Notes: generated by a model from the letters alone, not told the origin. Counted from the stretch's first letter, positions 37,190-52,739 are shown. The stretch: DNA of 64,000 nucleotides from Norana najaformis (GCA_964023275.1 OZ029921.1:31408230-31472229), one strand, 5' to 3'. Translations and numbers: made by a program.

Positions 37190-38270
37190 CTTACTGATAC
37201 AGTAATTATTATTATTTATTAATAATTATAATTGGAATTGTAAGAGAGTTATCAAGCTAGACTTCAGTAGACACGAGCCAAACCAGAACAAATGCATTGA
37301 ATGGAGTATTGTTTATCATTCCCATGACATAAGATTTCTACTGATAGAGTTTCATAATTATAATAAGATGAATATAAATAATGATAGCAAAAGTAGGAAC
37401 CAGTCTTAGCCATTATAGGTCAACGTCTGTCTCAACAGCAAATACTGTGTTTTCTCTTGTGATATGATAGTTGTGATGAAATAGAAAACGAGATTATTTG
37501 TGTACAGCAGAACGTGAATATAATGCGTGTGTCTAAAGAAAGCCAAAACTGGATTTCAAAATTATTTTGCAAAAACGTCCTCTGTAGGTCAGCAAAGCTG
37601 TCTGTACAAAGAACAGAAAGGTCTTGGTAACTGTTTTCTTTACAATGCCTTATATCTAAGCAGCTGTTCCTAATATTAGTTTTTCAATTTGTCACGTTGT
37701 TGCTGTAAATTTTTCATATGTGTTCTTCCTATGTCTCAAGCAGTCGCTCAATTGTAGTAAATTTGTTGTGCATGTAAAAAGTGCTTTGAGTAACAAAACT
37801 ACGTCAGCAGTGGACGTAAGCTATTTAGATCGAGGAACGGTGGCAAACAAGGAAACTTAAACACTCTGTCTTAAGCGAGTTGTCCTTTCTTGCAAAAAAA
37901 ATTCTATAAAACTTCTTTCACATCTTACTAAAGTTCAGGTTAAACACAGACTGTTACAATTTGCTACGGACAGTAACATCTAACAAAATAAGCGGTGCAG
38001 AAGCTGTGGTGAAGCCTGCTGCTGACAGGATGTTGACTTTTAAAAGAGATCTTTGTTTTCTTAAATTGTTGAATGACTGCATGAACTAGAAAGCACTGAA
38101 CATTTTGAATTGGGATGTAAAATATGAAAATGAAGAACATGTCTTCGTATTAATTAATTTGTGATGCATGCAACCAAAGATCTTGGGGTACTCTAAGATC
38201 TTTGCTACAACTGTTTGTGTCACAAACGAAGAATATTGTGCTGTGGTTAGAGAAAAATTGGCGCTCAGGC
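37190..38270. other. SDF4 3' UTR and intergenic DNA
   Basis: AT-rich sequence after the SDF4 stop. No canonical AATAAA was located with confidence and no coding exon is visible. Confidence 0.4.
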
Positions 38271-38274
38271 GGGA

Positions 38275-38411
38275 TGACGTCAGCATGTCTGCATTACGTG
38301 CATCTGGTTGGTGGGCTCTCGCGCGCACTGGCTGACGTCAGCAGTGAGTCAAAGGCTTATTGGGATATGTTTTCAGCTGACGCAACGGGTTACAGCCTAC
38401 AAGCTTTATAA
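38275..38411 (+). promoter_or_regulatory. Promoter-like block: two CREs and a TATA box, gene unknown
   Basis: Perfect TGACGTCA sites lie at 38275-38282 and 38333-38340; the second is in the 12-bp palindrome GCTGACGTCAGC. TTTATAAAT at 38404-38412 follows about 65 bp further on. The block is GC-richer than its surroundings. No coding sequence that would be driven by it was recognised within the next kilobases. Confidence 0.45.
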
Positions 38412-38799
38412 ATCCCACAGAAAATGCAGGGTTAGAACAGTGTTTGGCAGGTTTTGTCATGTACTCGGTTGAGTTACAAATGTTGAGTTTGAGCATGAGT
38501 TACAGATGTTGTTGACTATTGCTGACGATAGCAATTTACAGAGTCTCAAGTTTTTAGATGCGTGCGTGTAAAAAGATTTAACGTTGGCGATCGCAGTAGC
38601 CTTGTGATTGAACAGCTCAGTATACACTTTCAACCACCCTATGTTTAGATCTGGATCAGTTTTGGAGATTTATATAAGACTAGCCTATGCTGCGCAAAAC
38701 ATCTGCTCCCTAGTTTTGCAAGATATCTCTCTGGAGATAATCTTTTGTTTACCCCGTTTCTCCCTCTCTCGTTGTTCCTCCGCTCCACCTATAAATAGA

Positions 38800-39025
38800 C
38801 AACCGACCGACCCCGTTCAGTGTGTACTTTTATGCGGACCAGGTACCATTGCTACACGTGTGTTCCCTTTTTATATTTATATATATATATATATATATAA
38901 TGTAGTTATAACACATTTATATATACATTATAATTCTCCCTCTCCCTGTTCCTCCTCTCTACCTATATGGACCGACCGTTCAGTGTATTCTTATGCGGAC
39001 CAGGTACCACTGCTACACGTGTGTT

Positions 39026-39116
<91 letters not shown>

Positions 39117-39145
39117 TAATACATTTATATATACATTATAACTAC
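38800..39145. repeat. Two-copy tandem duplication carrying (TA)n tracts
   Basis: A unit of about 165 bp occurs twice: TATGCGGACCAGGTACCATT/GCTACACGTGTGTTCCC, then a TA tract, then TAGTTATAAYACATTTATAT and ATACATTATAA. Copy 1 covers about 38812-38935 and copy 2 about 38975-39145; the second (TA)n tract is much longer (about 39028-39112). Confidence 0.85.
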
Positions 39146-39967
39146 ATTACTGTGCTTGCAGTAGGCTAGGTGACTGAAATCCACCAGAAGCGCCAATAAA
39201 CTTCTCTTCAACCTGGCTCCCGTTCATCTATATTTTTCTGAACAAATATACGATTACTGACATGCGCTGAGGCACCAAATCCTTCGAATAGCATCTTCCC
39301 ACCATGCTTCCCTCCTTCCTTTATTTCTTCTTCCCTACCTTCAGTGCTGCCTTTATCGTTTGGCAAATGCGCGTTAAGATGCAAAAGAGGTAGAAATGGA
39401 CTGACGGACGGATGGAGAAACAAAGGAGGGAAGAGTGGATGGAGGACGTAGGTGGGGAGCTACAGAGCAAAATTCAAGGAATGGGGAAAGGAAGGGAATC
39501 GAGAGAGGCAGCGAAGAAGGAAGCATCAATAGTCCAATAGTATACAGGGGGAAAACGAGAGTTAGATGCAGTAGGCCTAAAATGGAAGCGAGGATAAAAG
39601 ATGGTTCCAAGATGTGTACGTGCCGACGACGTTGATGGTAAAGAGACGAAATTTACTTCTGAACAATAGCCGTCGGCAGATGGGGCTTTGAGGAAACCAA
39701 CGAAGCAGAATCTCCTCCAACAGGCCTAGCAGTATCCATGGCAATGGGGCACACTTCCCCACACAATATATATAGTTACATCTCGTCATATTTTCTATAT
39801 ATAGGCCTCATAGTCTATATAAGAAACAGACTACATAATAACATGTACATAGTCTCCCTGAAATGCGCTATAAAAATGCCTAACATTACAATACCAAATG
39901 AGAACAGATAATATTTCAGGTAAATTAGTTGATGCTGCTTTAAGATACTTCCTGCGACAAATAGCTT

Positions 39968-40113
39968 ATCGTAATCGTAATTCCGAGATTTCTACAGCGC
40001 CCAACAAAAGCCACGTCGCGGGGACCAGCTTATTCACAGGCGCGCAGTCAAAACAAAATCGATAGGCAAAAAGGGCCCGGCTCCAGGTCAAGATTCAAAA
40101 GTCAGGCCGAGAG
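39968..40113 (-). mobile_element. L2 LINE 3'-tail fragment
   Basis: Minus-strand copy with ATTACGATTACGA tail, CTGTAGAAATCTCGGAATTA, GCGCCTGTGAATAAGCTGGT-like block and the subfamily GTCTCTCGGCCTGAC edge. Well preserved. Confidence 0.82.
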
Positions 40114-41640
40114 ACAGCGTTGCTTAAAATAAGGAACTACTCAGATTAATAGTAACGGGGAACGTAACAGACAACAGAACAACTTGTTGCTCACTGAATA
40201 GATTTATTAAGGTAGATACCACAAACGAGAAAATAACAGAGACGAGTACAAGAGAATACACTAGCAGAACCTTACGAATCTATAGAAAACAAAAATCAAA
40301 CGTCAAATCAGTCACCCGGCGAATCTGGTCTCGCACCCAAAGTAAGTCAAGAATCAGAATCTACCGTTGGAAACTAGCGAACTATATAGTAGCTTTGTTG
40401 CAGGAAATCAGCATAAATACGATGCTAAATGTCTTAGATACACACAGATCAGCCAACAGCTGCCTAACTCTTTCCGTCTAGATACAGACTGACATACTAT
40501 AAAAGACGCCTTAACTAATGCACATACATATGCATCGAGTGTACGACTGCACACTGTTTTCACGCTTCACTGATTTGTGCGACACAACTTAACACAAGCA
40601 GGAAGCAAAGCGCAACCGATACAGAATCATACACGCAACTCGCGTGTACAGTTAGGCCTACAATCCATGTGAAAACTTGAAAATGTGAAAACTTCATTAC
40701 ATTTCAGTTTTTTTAAATATAAATCTCAGATAGCATTTCACACAAAACTAAATATATAAATTAACACATGCATGTACATAGCTTACGATGAAAATGGAAT
40801 ATTTAGGCGTGTAGCCTTACCTTATAAAGTCCCACAATAGAAGTAAGTATTAAGTCTTCCTCTACTATCTTTTTGTCATACCTTTTTATGAACATTGTGT
40901 ATTAAACTGCGTGAGAAATTTGAACGCGCGTAAAAGTCGTTGACATGCGCAGTGTCATGCGCAGCGTAGTATACTTACGCCTCAGACGTGCCTCAGACAA
41001 GTAGAAGTGGATAGGCTTCAGTGAGGTATATGTACATGTATTTGTCGGAATAATAGACCTCAAGTTAGACCTTTAATATGACGAGAGTTGAGAAATATAG
41101 TTTGGAGAAACTGCACGAATTTGTGTGATAAAGGATATTCTTGAGAGGAAAAATTCATTACAAATGAAAACAACTACATTCGTAATTTACATAAGAATAG
41201 GCCACGCTGCTTCGTACAAGAAGTGTTAGTAGTCATTAGGACGGCGCAGTGCAGTATAGGAGATAGAAAATGTGACACTCTCAATGGCTCTTTCTATACC
41301 ATGCATATATATATACATATATATGTATATATATATGTATATTGTCAGCGCATTTTATGAACACGCTTGTAATAAATGACGCCGGGGAATTTGCAAGCGC
41401 GCTTGTAATATTGCTCGCGTAGATCATATTTGTTGCTCATTTAGTTAACCGATAAAACTTTACGAATCGTAAAGTTTTTTATCGACTTGGATATTCTTGC
41501 CCTCTCGATCTATGCACTTGTATTCGCAGTATGTTCTCTGCTCTGCCACCTGACGACCGTCAATAACCATAACGACATCCAGAGTGGAACTTGTGGTTGG
41601 ATGGAGGCTGTGGTGCCAGAAAACGTGTGCATGGGCAGTA
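40114..41640. other. No gene recognised
   Basis: AT-rich DNA with a small TA/CATA tract at 41305-41342. No coding exon, known repeat or RNA gene could be supported. Confidence 0.4.
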
Positions 41641-41651
41641 GCAAAACGAGT

Positions 41652-41860
41652 GGGGAAGAGGCACCCGAATGGGGAAAAGGCATCCCAGTGGAGAAAAGGC
41701 ATCCCAGTGGAGAAAAGACATCCCAATGGGGAAAATGCATCCTAATGGGGAAAAGGCATCCCAATGGGGAAAAGGCATCCCAATGGGGAAAAGGCATCCC
41801 AATGGGGAAAAGGCATCCCAATGGGGAAAAGGCATCCCAATGGGGAAAAGGCATCCCAGT
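41652..41860. repeat. 19-bp minisatellite, eleven copies
   Basis: The unit GGGGAAAAGGCATCCCAAT is repeated exactly eleven times in 209 bp. The first copies diverge (AGAGGCACCCG, GGAGAAAAG), the central ones are identical. Because 19 is not a multiple of three and the unit contains no stop in several frames, long spurious ORFs run through it on both strands. Confidence 0.93.
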
Positions 41861-43429
41861 GGGGATGATCTGATCCAATGAGGGGAGGCTCCTTTGCTCC
41901 TACGAATTACATCAAGATAACATCTTCTTCTTGCTGCTGCAGCTGCTTCTGCAGCAGCTGCTGCTGATGATGATTTTCTGATTCTTGCTCATGCAGCAAC
42001 ACAAGAGCACGATAAGGAAGACAAACAGCCTATTGCAGAAGACACGGACCTCTAATATAATAATTCTTGGCCTGCATCATAGCGCTACATAGATTCATAT
42101 GACACTAGCCAACATAGCTCTACATCATACAGTCCACGTTTCGTATACTATATATATATAACGCATATATATAGGAACCTTTAGTAGAACGCTTATTCGC
42201 TTTTGGATATATGTATATTATATACACGTATTTTGTATGTACATATATATAGTATATATTATATATATATATAGGCTTCTTCGAATTTGGTTATTGGCAG
42301 AACCTGAATCCGTAGGAAGGAGACGTCATCAACGCGGTTCTCTAGTACACCAGAGGGACAAACGAAGTCGGTTCGGCACCACAAGCATACGGTTCTTTCG
42401 AGAAAAGGCGCTACATAAATGCTTTATTCCATTTAACGACATTCTTCTCATGCAGTGTCTGACTGGCTGAGATTCGGCCGAAGTTCTGCCCGACCCTAAA
42501 GGTCAACCCAACTGTCTGGTTCAAAAACACTTTTATTCCAGTGATGTCTAGTAGAAGCAGACGCTGTTGACTGCCGCCTGAATGCTCTCTGCTGCGATAT
42601 TCCCTATGGCAGTAACTTTATGAGACATGCAGTCGGCGACTTCATCTTCAACATCATCATTATCATTATCATCATCATTGTCATCTTCTTCTACTGCTTC
42701 GTCGTCGTCATCGTCGTCGTTGTCATCATCGTCTCTGTTATTGATCCAAAAACAGAAATATAGGCGCAGGCTTGTTGCAAATGGTTTGCAGTAAAATGGG
42801 AATAAGAACGCGCACCCAAAAGGGCCAAATCCCGCTGGGCCATCTGTTAATACAGTAGCAAGTGAGATGGCTATTCACACACCGATGTAAGGAAGATATA
42901 TGTGGACTAGGTCCATACATGAGTCTTCTTAGTTTGGTGTACGCATAAAAACCTCGCCGCCTCCTTTGAAAAGACGACCAACGCGCGTAGGTCTACCTAT
43001 ATAAGTGTGTCCCTATATAAATTTAAGAGAAATAGAATGTGTGCACGTGATTTTATATATATATTGTACGTCCTGTATTATATTATTTTTATACATGAGA
43101 TGACGCCTTTATGAATTTAATCGGCATGTTTCGATTGATTCATCCGTCGAAATCGGTAAGGATGTCGTCTTCAATCTTCCACTTACTGAACATAAAGACC
43201 ATGAAGCCTTTTATGTTGAAATGAAGAAGCAAGGGATGGGGATGGGGTGGTCGGTCCCCCCACTGTGTTTTAACATCAGCCGGGGGCTCGTGGAAGGAGG
43301 TCACTGGGTCATCGAGTTAACTGCGGCCTGCGAAGGTCTGTCCATTGCCTTCCTCTCCCTTAATTGTTCTATGCATGGGTCGGAGCATTAGAAGTTCTTG
43401 GCAGGCGATATACAACACGAAGTATAATA

Positions 43430-43433
<4 letters not shown>

Positions 43434-43467
<34 letters not shown>
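43434..43467. repeat. (TA)n microsatellite
   Basis: Short pure TA tract. Further AT-only runs (ATAATATA-type) lie at 43966-44100. Confidence 0.85.
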
Positions 43468-43468
<1 letters not shown>

Positions 43469-43744
43469 GTGTATAGTATGGCTTAATCTGTCGGGGACTC
43501 TTTCGGGCAGGGTTTCCGGCAGTGAAGGAACCGCTTGAACTAAGTAGAACAGACGGGAAAGACCTGATGGTCTAACCCTCATTCCATGGCGGAAGGGTCG
43601 CGCTTTGATATGCGATGCCACTGTAACAGACACTGGCAGCATCTTTCCTCCCATCCACATCGACCTCAGCTGCCGGAGCAGCCGAGTTGGCAGCAGATAG
43701 GAAATGCCAAAAAATATAACACTCTTGCACAGAACTATACCACT

Positions 43745-43948
43745 TTGTCCCTTTGGCATTTGAGACTCTCCGCCCAATCAACAGCCAACTCTTCATAACA
43801 GAGTTGGGGCGCTATCTTTCTCGTATAACAGGTGACACGAGAGAAATCAGTCTATCTTTTTTCAGCCCATTGCTATCACAATTCAACGCTTCAACGCTGT
43901 TGCCTTCCACGGTGCTTTTGCTCAGCCAGATCTTAGATGATTTCTAGC
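43745..43948 (+). pseudogene. Probable transposon-derived coding remnant
   Basis: Reads ELGRYLSRITGDTREISLSF in one frame and IQRFNAVAFHGAF-like sequence in another, ending at a stop near 43945. The pattern (G.RLS..TGD.RE...LFQR.S.AIQRFNA) recalls proteins multiplied in marine invertebrate genomes, which I take to be mobile-element encoded. The family name is not certain. Confidence 0.4.
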
Positions 43949-44340
43949 CGTCTCAGAATTTTTTTAATATATAATATAGTATAGTATAATATAATATAAC
44001 ATAGTATAGTATCGTATCGTATAATATAATATAATATAATATAATACAATTTAATACAATATAATGTTATATAATGTAAAGTAATGTATTATAATACAGA
44101 ATGCGATAATTGTTTCCGAAAATAAAGCTCTGTTCTGTCGATATCGTTTGCTGCCGCTTCGTTCTTCGAAATCATACTTTTCCCTAAAATAGTAATTACG
44201 ATTGCATCGACAGAAACTGCTTGAATGACCCTTGATAAAACATATTTTAATTATACAAATGCTCCTATCAAGGGTACAGGATGCTTCAAAATTCGCCTCA
44301 CTAATCAATATGTTGTGCCTAAAGCGAATAAGTTGGAATC

Positions 44341-44493
44341 GTCTTTGTCCTGGAACTGATTTGGCAACACGCTGGCTGTGTCTGAGGATGCGTCTTTGTT
44401 CAGGAACCGATTTGGCACCACACTGGCTGTGTCTGAGGATGCGTCTTTGTCCTGGAACCGATTTGGCACCACACTGGCTGTGTATGAGGCTGC
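44341..44493. repeat. 51-bp tandem repeat, three copies
   Basis: Units at 44341-44391, 44392-44442 and 44443-44493 share GATTTGGCAMCACRCTGGCT and GTGTCTGAGGATGC. Since 51 is divisible by three, both strands show 17-residue peptide repeats. No signal peptide, start context or splice sites support a gene. Confidence 0.9.
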
Positions 44494-44776
44494 TACTTGC
44501 TGATGTCATCCACCTCGGGAAAGCATCAGGCATGATGAGCATTCTTTTCATTGAGTAGGTTTACTCGTGTTTAATTTTAGAGCTGCAAAACAATTTGCAC
44601 CAGAAACAGCCTGGATGGTTTGTCTTTTCACACACAGTTCTATGTATGGGGAAGAAAGGATTCCTCCGGATTTGTTTATTTATGTAAATTATTAATTTAG
44701 TTATTTATTACTATTTTTATCCGAGGTATACATGATCCTTCAGGACTTAAAAAAGTCTCAGGAGAATGACAAAAAT

Positions 44777-44911
44777 ATTATTATTGTTGTTGTTGTTGTT
44801 GTTGTTAATGTTATTGTTGTTCTTATTGTTATTGTGGTATTATTATTGTTATTGTTCTTGTTGTTGTTATTATTTTTCCCGAGGGGAATATTATTATTAT
44901 TATTATTAGTT
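44777..44911. repeat. (GTT)n/(ATT)n simple repeat
   Basis: Imperfect GTT and ATT triplet tract. Confidence 0.8.
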
Positions 44912-45721
44912 GCTTATTCACTTATTTATTTTTTGCCAATGCGACTAAAACTTCTATCTAAGAGTAGCATTTTCCCGGAAGTAGTCCTAATTTTTAACAC
45001 ATATTTTGCGATTCACATTAATTTTCGGAAGACATAATATATTAGGCGACATCTATCGACGCCTATATTATATTTCAGCCAGCGCCCTGATAAGCTGGTA
45101 TCAGAGGGTTCGTCGTTTAAACTAATCAGACGCCCTCTGGTGCGGAAACTACAGATAACAGACTTGCTTCTCCTCTTCCCGTCCTCCTCCTCCTCCTCCT
45201 CTTTCTTCTCCCCTCGTCCTCCTCCTAGTCCTCCTCCTCCTACTTCTCCTCCTTCTCCTTCTGCTCTACATCTCCAGCGCTTAATTAGCGGCTGAGGAGA
45301 TGAGGAGGAAACGGCTAAGCGGCTTCTAAAACGCCGCCGGATATACACACTATATATATGTACATATATATAGATATATATATATATAACGACAAGAGAG
45401 CAGAAAAAGACCAATTAATCAATGTTTAATGTTTTTATATTGAATAAAGTGAGATCATATTTATTTATTATTTTTGTGATATATATGTATGTATATATAT
45501 ATATGAACCCACACACACACACACGTGCATATATATATTATATATATATGCGTGGGTGGGTGGGTGGGTCTACCTCTGCATCTTCCGCCCTTCTTTCCTT
45601 CCCTCTATCTCCTGCTGTGTCTTCGTTCTATCTCTCCTTCTGTCTATCCATCCGTCACTCTCTTTGTCCCTGTGCCAGACCTCATGTCTGTTTTTGTTAC
45701 CTTCTGTGCCCTTCTTTCTAT

Positions 45722-45842
45722 CCCTTCTTTCCTCGTTGTTTGTATCTGTGTATCCCTTCTTTCCTCGCTGTTTGTATCTGTGTATCCCTTCTTTCCTCGC
45801 TGTTTGTATCTGTGTATCCCTTCCCTCGGTGTTTGTTTCTGC
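45722..45842. repeat. 32-bp tandem repeat, about four copies
   Basis: The unit CCCTTCTTTCCTCGCTGTTT followed by GTATCTGTGTAT is repeated three times, with a fourth, shortened and diverged copy. Confidence 0.88.
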
Positions 45843-46959
45843 GTCATATACAATACCTGTCGCGCTGCATCGGTGACAGTTGGCGATGTTCGCGTGCAGC
45901 CTTCGTCGTCGGCTGATAAAACGCCGTCGGGCGATGGGAAAACTTGCGAAGGCGACTTGCGTTGTGTCCGTCCGTCCGTCCGTTCGTCAAAGAAAGATTC
46001 GGAAGACAACGACTTCTTCTCGTCTGATCTCTGGCGTCGCTTCTTCTTGTTTAGTTCGCCCTACTGGCATTTTGTGTGCCGGCTGCAGAGATCCAAACTG
46101 ATAGCTGCTTGTCGACTGGTGTAGTTTGAGGCTATAAGTCGGACATCTTTATTGAATAGATTTTGCTTTTTCTTGAAATTTACTAAGGAAAACATTTCTG
46201 TGTTAATCGCTGGATGACTGGAATATTAACAGGTATACAATTTGCTCAGAAATTTATAATATTCAAATATTTTCAGGCCTCTTTGATTCATGCTGAGGTA
46301 AATCAAGACAGGGTAAGACAAGACATCGTAATGTAAGGAAAGTTCAGATCTACGATTACACTAAAGTCTAACCAATCCATCATATTTACGCTAGTCCAGA
46401 AATTATAGTCTTCACTCTTGAAACTTCTCAAAGTCGCATTAAAATTCTAAGTGGGTCTAATTTCAGAAGGTTGATTCTTTTTTCCAGAGTTGCCGACAGT
46501 TTTGTTCAAGAACGACAGAAGGCAAGTTCTTGCCTAGAGGCAGTGCACGGTGTAAAGTGGATGATAGCATAATAGCCATATTGTAAAGTGGATGATAACA
46601 TATTAGCCATTCAGCGAGTCGTCGTTGTAAGCATTATGTTTTGGCTCATTCAGTAGCCCATGCTGGATGGAAGCTGTGACATATTGGCTGTGATTTGAGC
46701 AAAGTTTTCAATTCAAATTGCGCAAATTTAAAGCGCTTAACATATATTTTCCCTGTTTTCGTGCTTACTTACATGATTAAGTGTCGCGTGATTAAATGTC
46801 GGAGTGATTAAGTGTCGCGCGATTATATAGGTCTAATTGTCTGCGTGATTAACTGTCAGTGATGAATTGTCGCGTAAGCATATGTCTTTAAACCTTCTTT
46901 TAAAATTGTACACGACAAAAGCATTCGAACAAATGGAAACATTTCCTCATGTGTTGCGT

Positions 46960-47078
46960 GGCTAAATAAGCATTTATATAGCGCCAATTTAAAGCTTCCA
47001 GATATTCGAATCCGGAACGTCCGGGTTATAATGCTAGCGCGTAGTCAGTCGGCATTCGTGTCGCTTTTGTTGGTAAAC
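46960..47078 (-). mobile_element. tRNA-like SINE fragment
   Basis: Minus strand from 47078: a tRNA-like head (ACGCGCTAGCATTATAACCC with B box GGATTCGAATATC) followed by TTTAAATTGGCGCTATATAA ATGC-type tail. The tail differs from the L2 tail of the SINE at 28373, so this is a second SINE type. Confidence 0.5.
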
Positions 47079-47743
47079 TTTGTTATTTAATGGTTCGTGA
47101 TAAAAGGGCGTTTTCTTCACCCAACATAAATTAAATCACTGAAATATGAGTGATTGGGTTGAAGATAATAGGCAAGATTGGCCTACAGCGTATGCAGAAT
47201 CGGAAATTTTCTGTTACCCTAACTGATGTTAGAGCTACTGTCACTATGCCTATCGCTTAGGCTATACATTTCACTTTGTAAGCCCTTTAATCTCTTTTAA
47301 GAAGCAACCAGGCCTTATTTAATATAAAAACACGAACAGTGCTCTACTTTCTTATTTGTATTAAATTTCTTTTTTCTAAGAACTTCCGTTATTACAGATT
47401 GATGTACAGTTTCTCCAATGTATATACTTCACGGCGATTACAGTAACTGTAATCCATCGAGGCTTAACACTTCAAAGAACTATAGAAACAGTTATATCTT
47501 CTTCCTCTATACATTCAATTTTTTTCTGAACAGGTCCAGGCATGTTTGTCCTATAAAAAATATATATATATACACGGACAAGTCCAGGAAAATATATAGC
47601 AAAAGCGCATGTCTGCTAATCCACACTAAGGCTGTATGCGAGTTCAAATTTTCCACACGTCATGCGATACAGGGTGTTCGTAAAATGGGCTGACGGCTAC
47701 CTTGGGTTATATAATAAATGGTTCCCATCGCTTATGAATCAGC

Positions 47744-47991
47744 TGACGTCATCTGTTGTAATAATGTTTAGGTCATGCATATAATTATTACTTTTGTCGT
47801 AATGTGTACAGTTAACAGCTTGTTGTTATCAACAACAGTATCCGTACTTACGTCATAGAAAGAAAAACCCATCTGGTGACGTCATATATAACCGTTGATG
47901 ACGTGATCGAAGATAATACATAGCTTGACGTCATTCATGCACCACTAACGTCATCGACCAACTTCTATAAGGAAACAAATCGCTGACGTCA
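47744..47991 (+). promoter_or_regulatory. CRE cluster in the promoter of the peptide-precursor gene
   Basis: Perfect TGACGTCA lies at 47744, 47877, 47926 and 47984; near matches TTACGTCA (47848), TGACGTGA (47899) and TAACGTCA (47946) fill the gaps. TATATAA at 47885-47891 and TATAAGG at 47966-47972 are possible TATA boxes. The last CRE ends 33 bp before the start codon. CREB/ATF-type regulation by cAMP or calcium is the natural inference. Confidence 0.7.
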
Positions 47992-48024
47992 TCTGTGATT
48001 CATCTCTGATTTGAGATCATCGTC

Positions 48025-51305
<3,281 letters not shown>

Positions 51306-51388
51306 TGAAATTCTATCCACGGACTGATTCCGAATTCACTCATCCATATAAAGCTCAAGGAATTCTCATTGCATTTACATTCACGGTC

Positions 51389-51394
51389 AATAAA
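51389..51394 (+). terminator. Poly(A) signal of the peptide-precursor gene
   Basis: AATAAA, 84 bp after the stop codon. Confidence 0.6.
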
Positions 51395-51409
51395 TAACTG
51401 ACTGACTGA

Positions 51410-51560
51410 GCTATCGATCGATCAGTTGATTAGTCTCTAGGTTGACTGACTGACCGGGTGGGTGGGTGGGTTTTGGGTGGGTGGATGATGGATGGATGGA
51501 TTGATGCGTGGAAACTGGATGGATCGATGGATGGATCGATGGATCAATGATTGATATATG
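51410..51560. repeat. GGAT/GGTG/ATCGAT simple-repeat patch
   Basis: Short GGTGGGTGG, GGATGGATGG and ATCGATGG runs follow one another directly after the peptide-precursor gene. Confidence 0.75.
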
Positions 51561-52502
51561 GTGAGTAGATCGGTGGATCAAGTGAAATGACTAATTTCAA
51601 GGAGACATTGAAATCGATGATTGTCGCATTAGATCGATCGTTGACTGTTCGACTGAGTTCGATTACAATCCCTCGTTGCGAACGACGATGTTTCACAAGC
51701 GTCGGTAACTGACTTATATAAACAGGGATTTAGTTCACAGTCATTCACAAGGTGGCAGCAGTGAGCAGCTAGTGTACCATGTGACCTGCTTTGAGACAAA
51801 GGCATGGTAAAACAGATGGAAACAGACAGAGACAGCCAAAGACGAGGACTGGAGCATAGATAAAGATACAGGGACACAGACACAAACAGAGGAAGACACA
51901 GCCGAGGCCAAAGACACAGACGGAGGCAACGAATTAAAGCAACCGACATTTAGTCATTAAATGAGAATACGATATGTAGAGATGGACTTCGAACCTTTGC
52001 GGTAATCTAAAAGGTCAGGTTTAGTCAGCTGAGAAAAGGTCAGGTGAGGTCAGGTGAGGTAAGGTGATGTCAGGTAATGTAAGGTACGGGAAGACAAAGT
52101 ACAGTAAAACTTTAAGCAAATGGTTAAAATGTATTTTTAGTTAATGCAAAGCAAGTTATCTGAAATCGTACGCCTGGTAGAACCGGTCTAGTAATATTAA
52201 GATTAGGTCAGATGAGATAAAATCACGTAAGGTAAGGTCAACTAAAATAAAATAAGGTAAAGTATACTAAGAAAATCGCTCGTGTGTTACACAGCTCCGA
52301 ACAGCAGTCATCGGTTGCATTAGCTTTTATAAGGGTAAAGGGAGAAGGGGCGTTTGGCTGAAGCGCACACGAAACATCCATCCAACAACTGCACAACTTC
52401 TGTTCGAAGGTACTTATGGCTCGAAGAAGAGCTGACAATTCAACATGAAACACAAGAAATTGAGCTGAGGACGCAGAGGCAAAACCACATCTCTGCCTTT
52501 CC

Positions 52503-52600
52503 CTGTCTGTCTCTGTATGTCTCTGTATGTCTCTGTATGTCTCTGTATGTCTCTGTATGTCTCTGTATGTCTCTGTATGTCTCTGTATATCTCTGTCTCT
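52503..52600. repeat. 10-bp tandem repeat TGTCTCTGTA
   Basis: About nine consecutive copies of TGTCTCTGTA. A homogenised minisatellite. Confidence 0.93.
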
Positions 52601-52739
52601 GTCAACGCCTTGAATGGTCATTGACCGATGCTAGCGCCTCCTCCATCCACTCAAAGAGAATCGCTAGATCTGTCCGAATAGGTAACTGGTATCTGTCGGA
52701 TGTGGTATGTCGGTACTAACGGCCTCGTGGGAACTCGAG

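Noticed and set aside
41487-41881. Lys/Gly/His-rich and Pro/Phe-rich ORFs over the 19-bp array
   Set aside because: The period is not a multiple of three and several frames are open on both strands, so there is no selection for one frame.
44051-44551. 166-codon minus-strand ORF with dibasic 17-residue repeats as a neuropeptide precursor
   Set aside because: No signal peptide; the repeat is a three-copy minisatellite and the remainder is low-complexity.
45422-46124. Ser/Leu/Phe/Cys-rich overlapping ORFs up to 199 codons
   Set aside because: Three frames are open together because of pyrimidine-rich DNA and a 32-bp tandem repeat; nothing recognisable.
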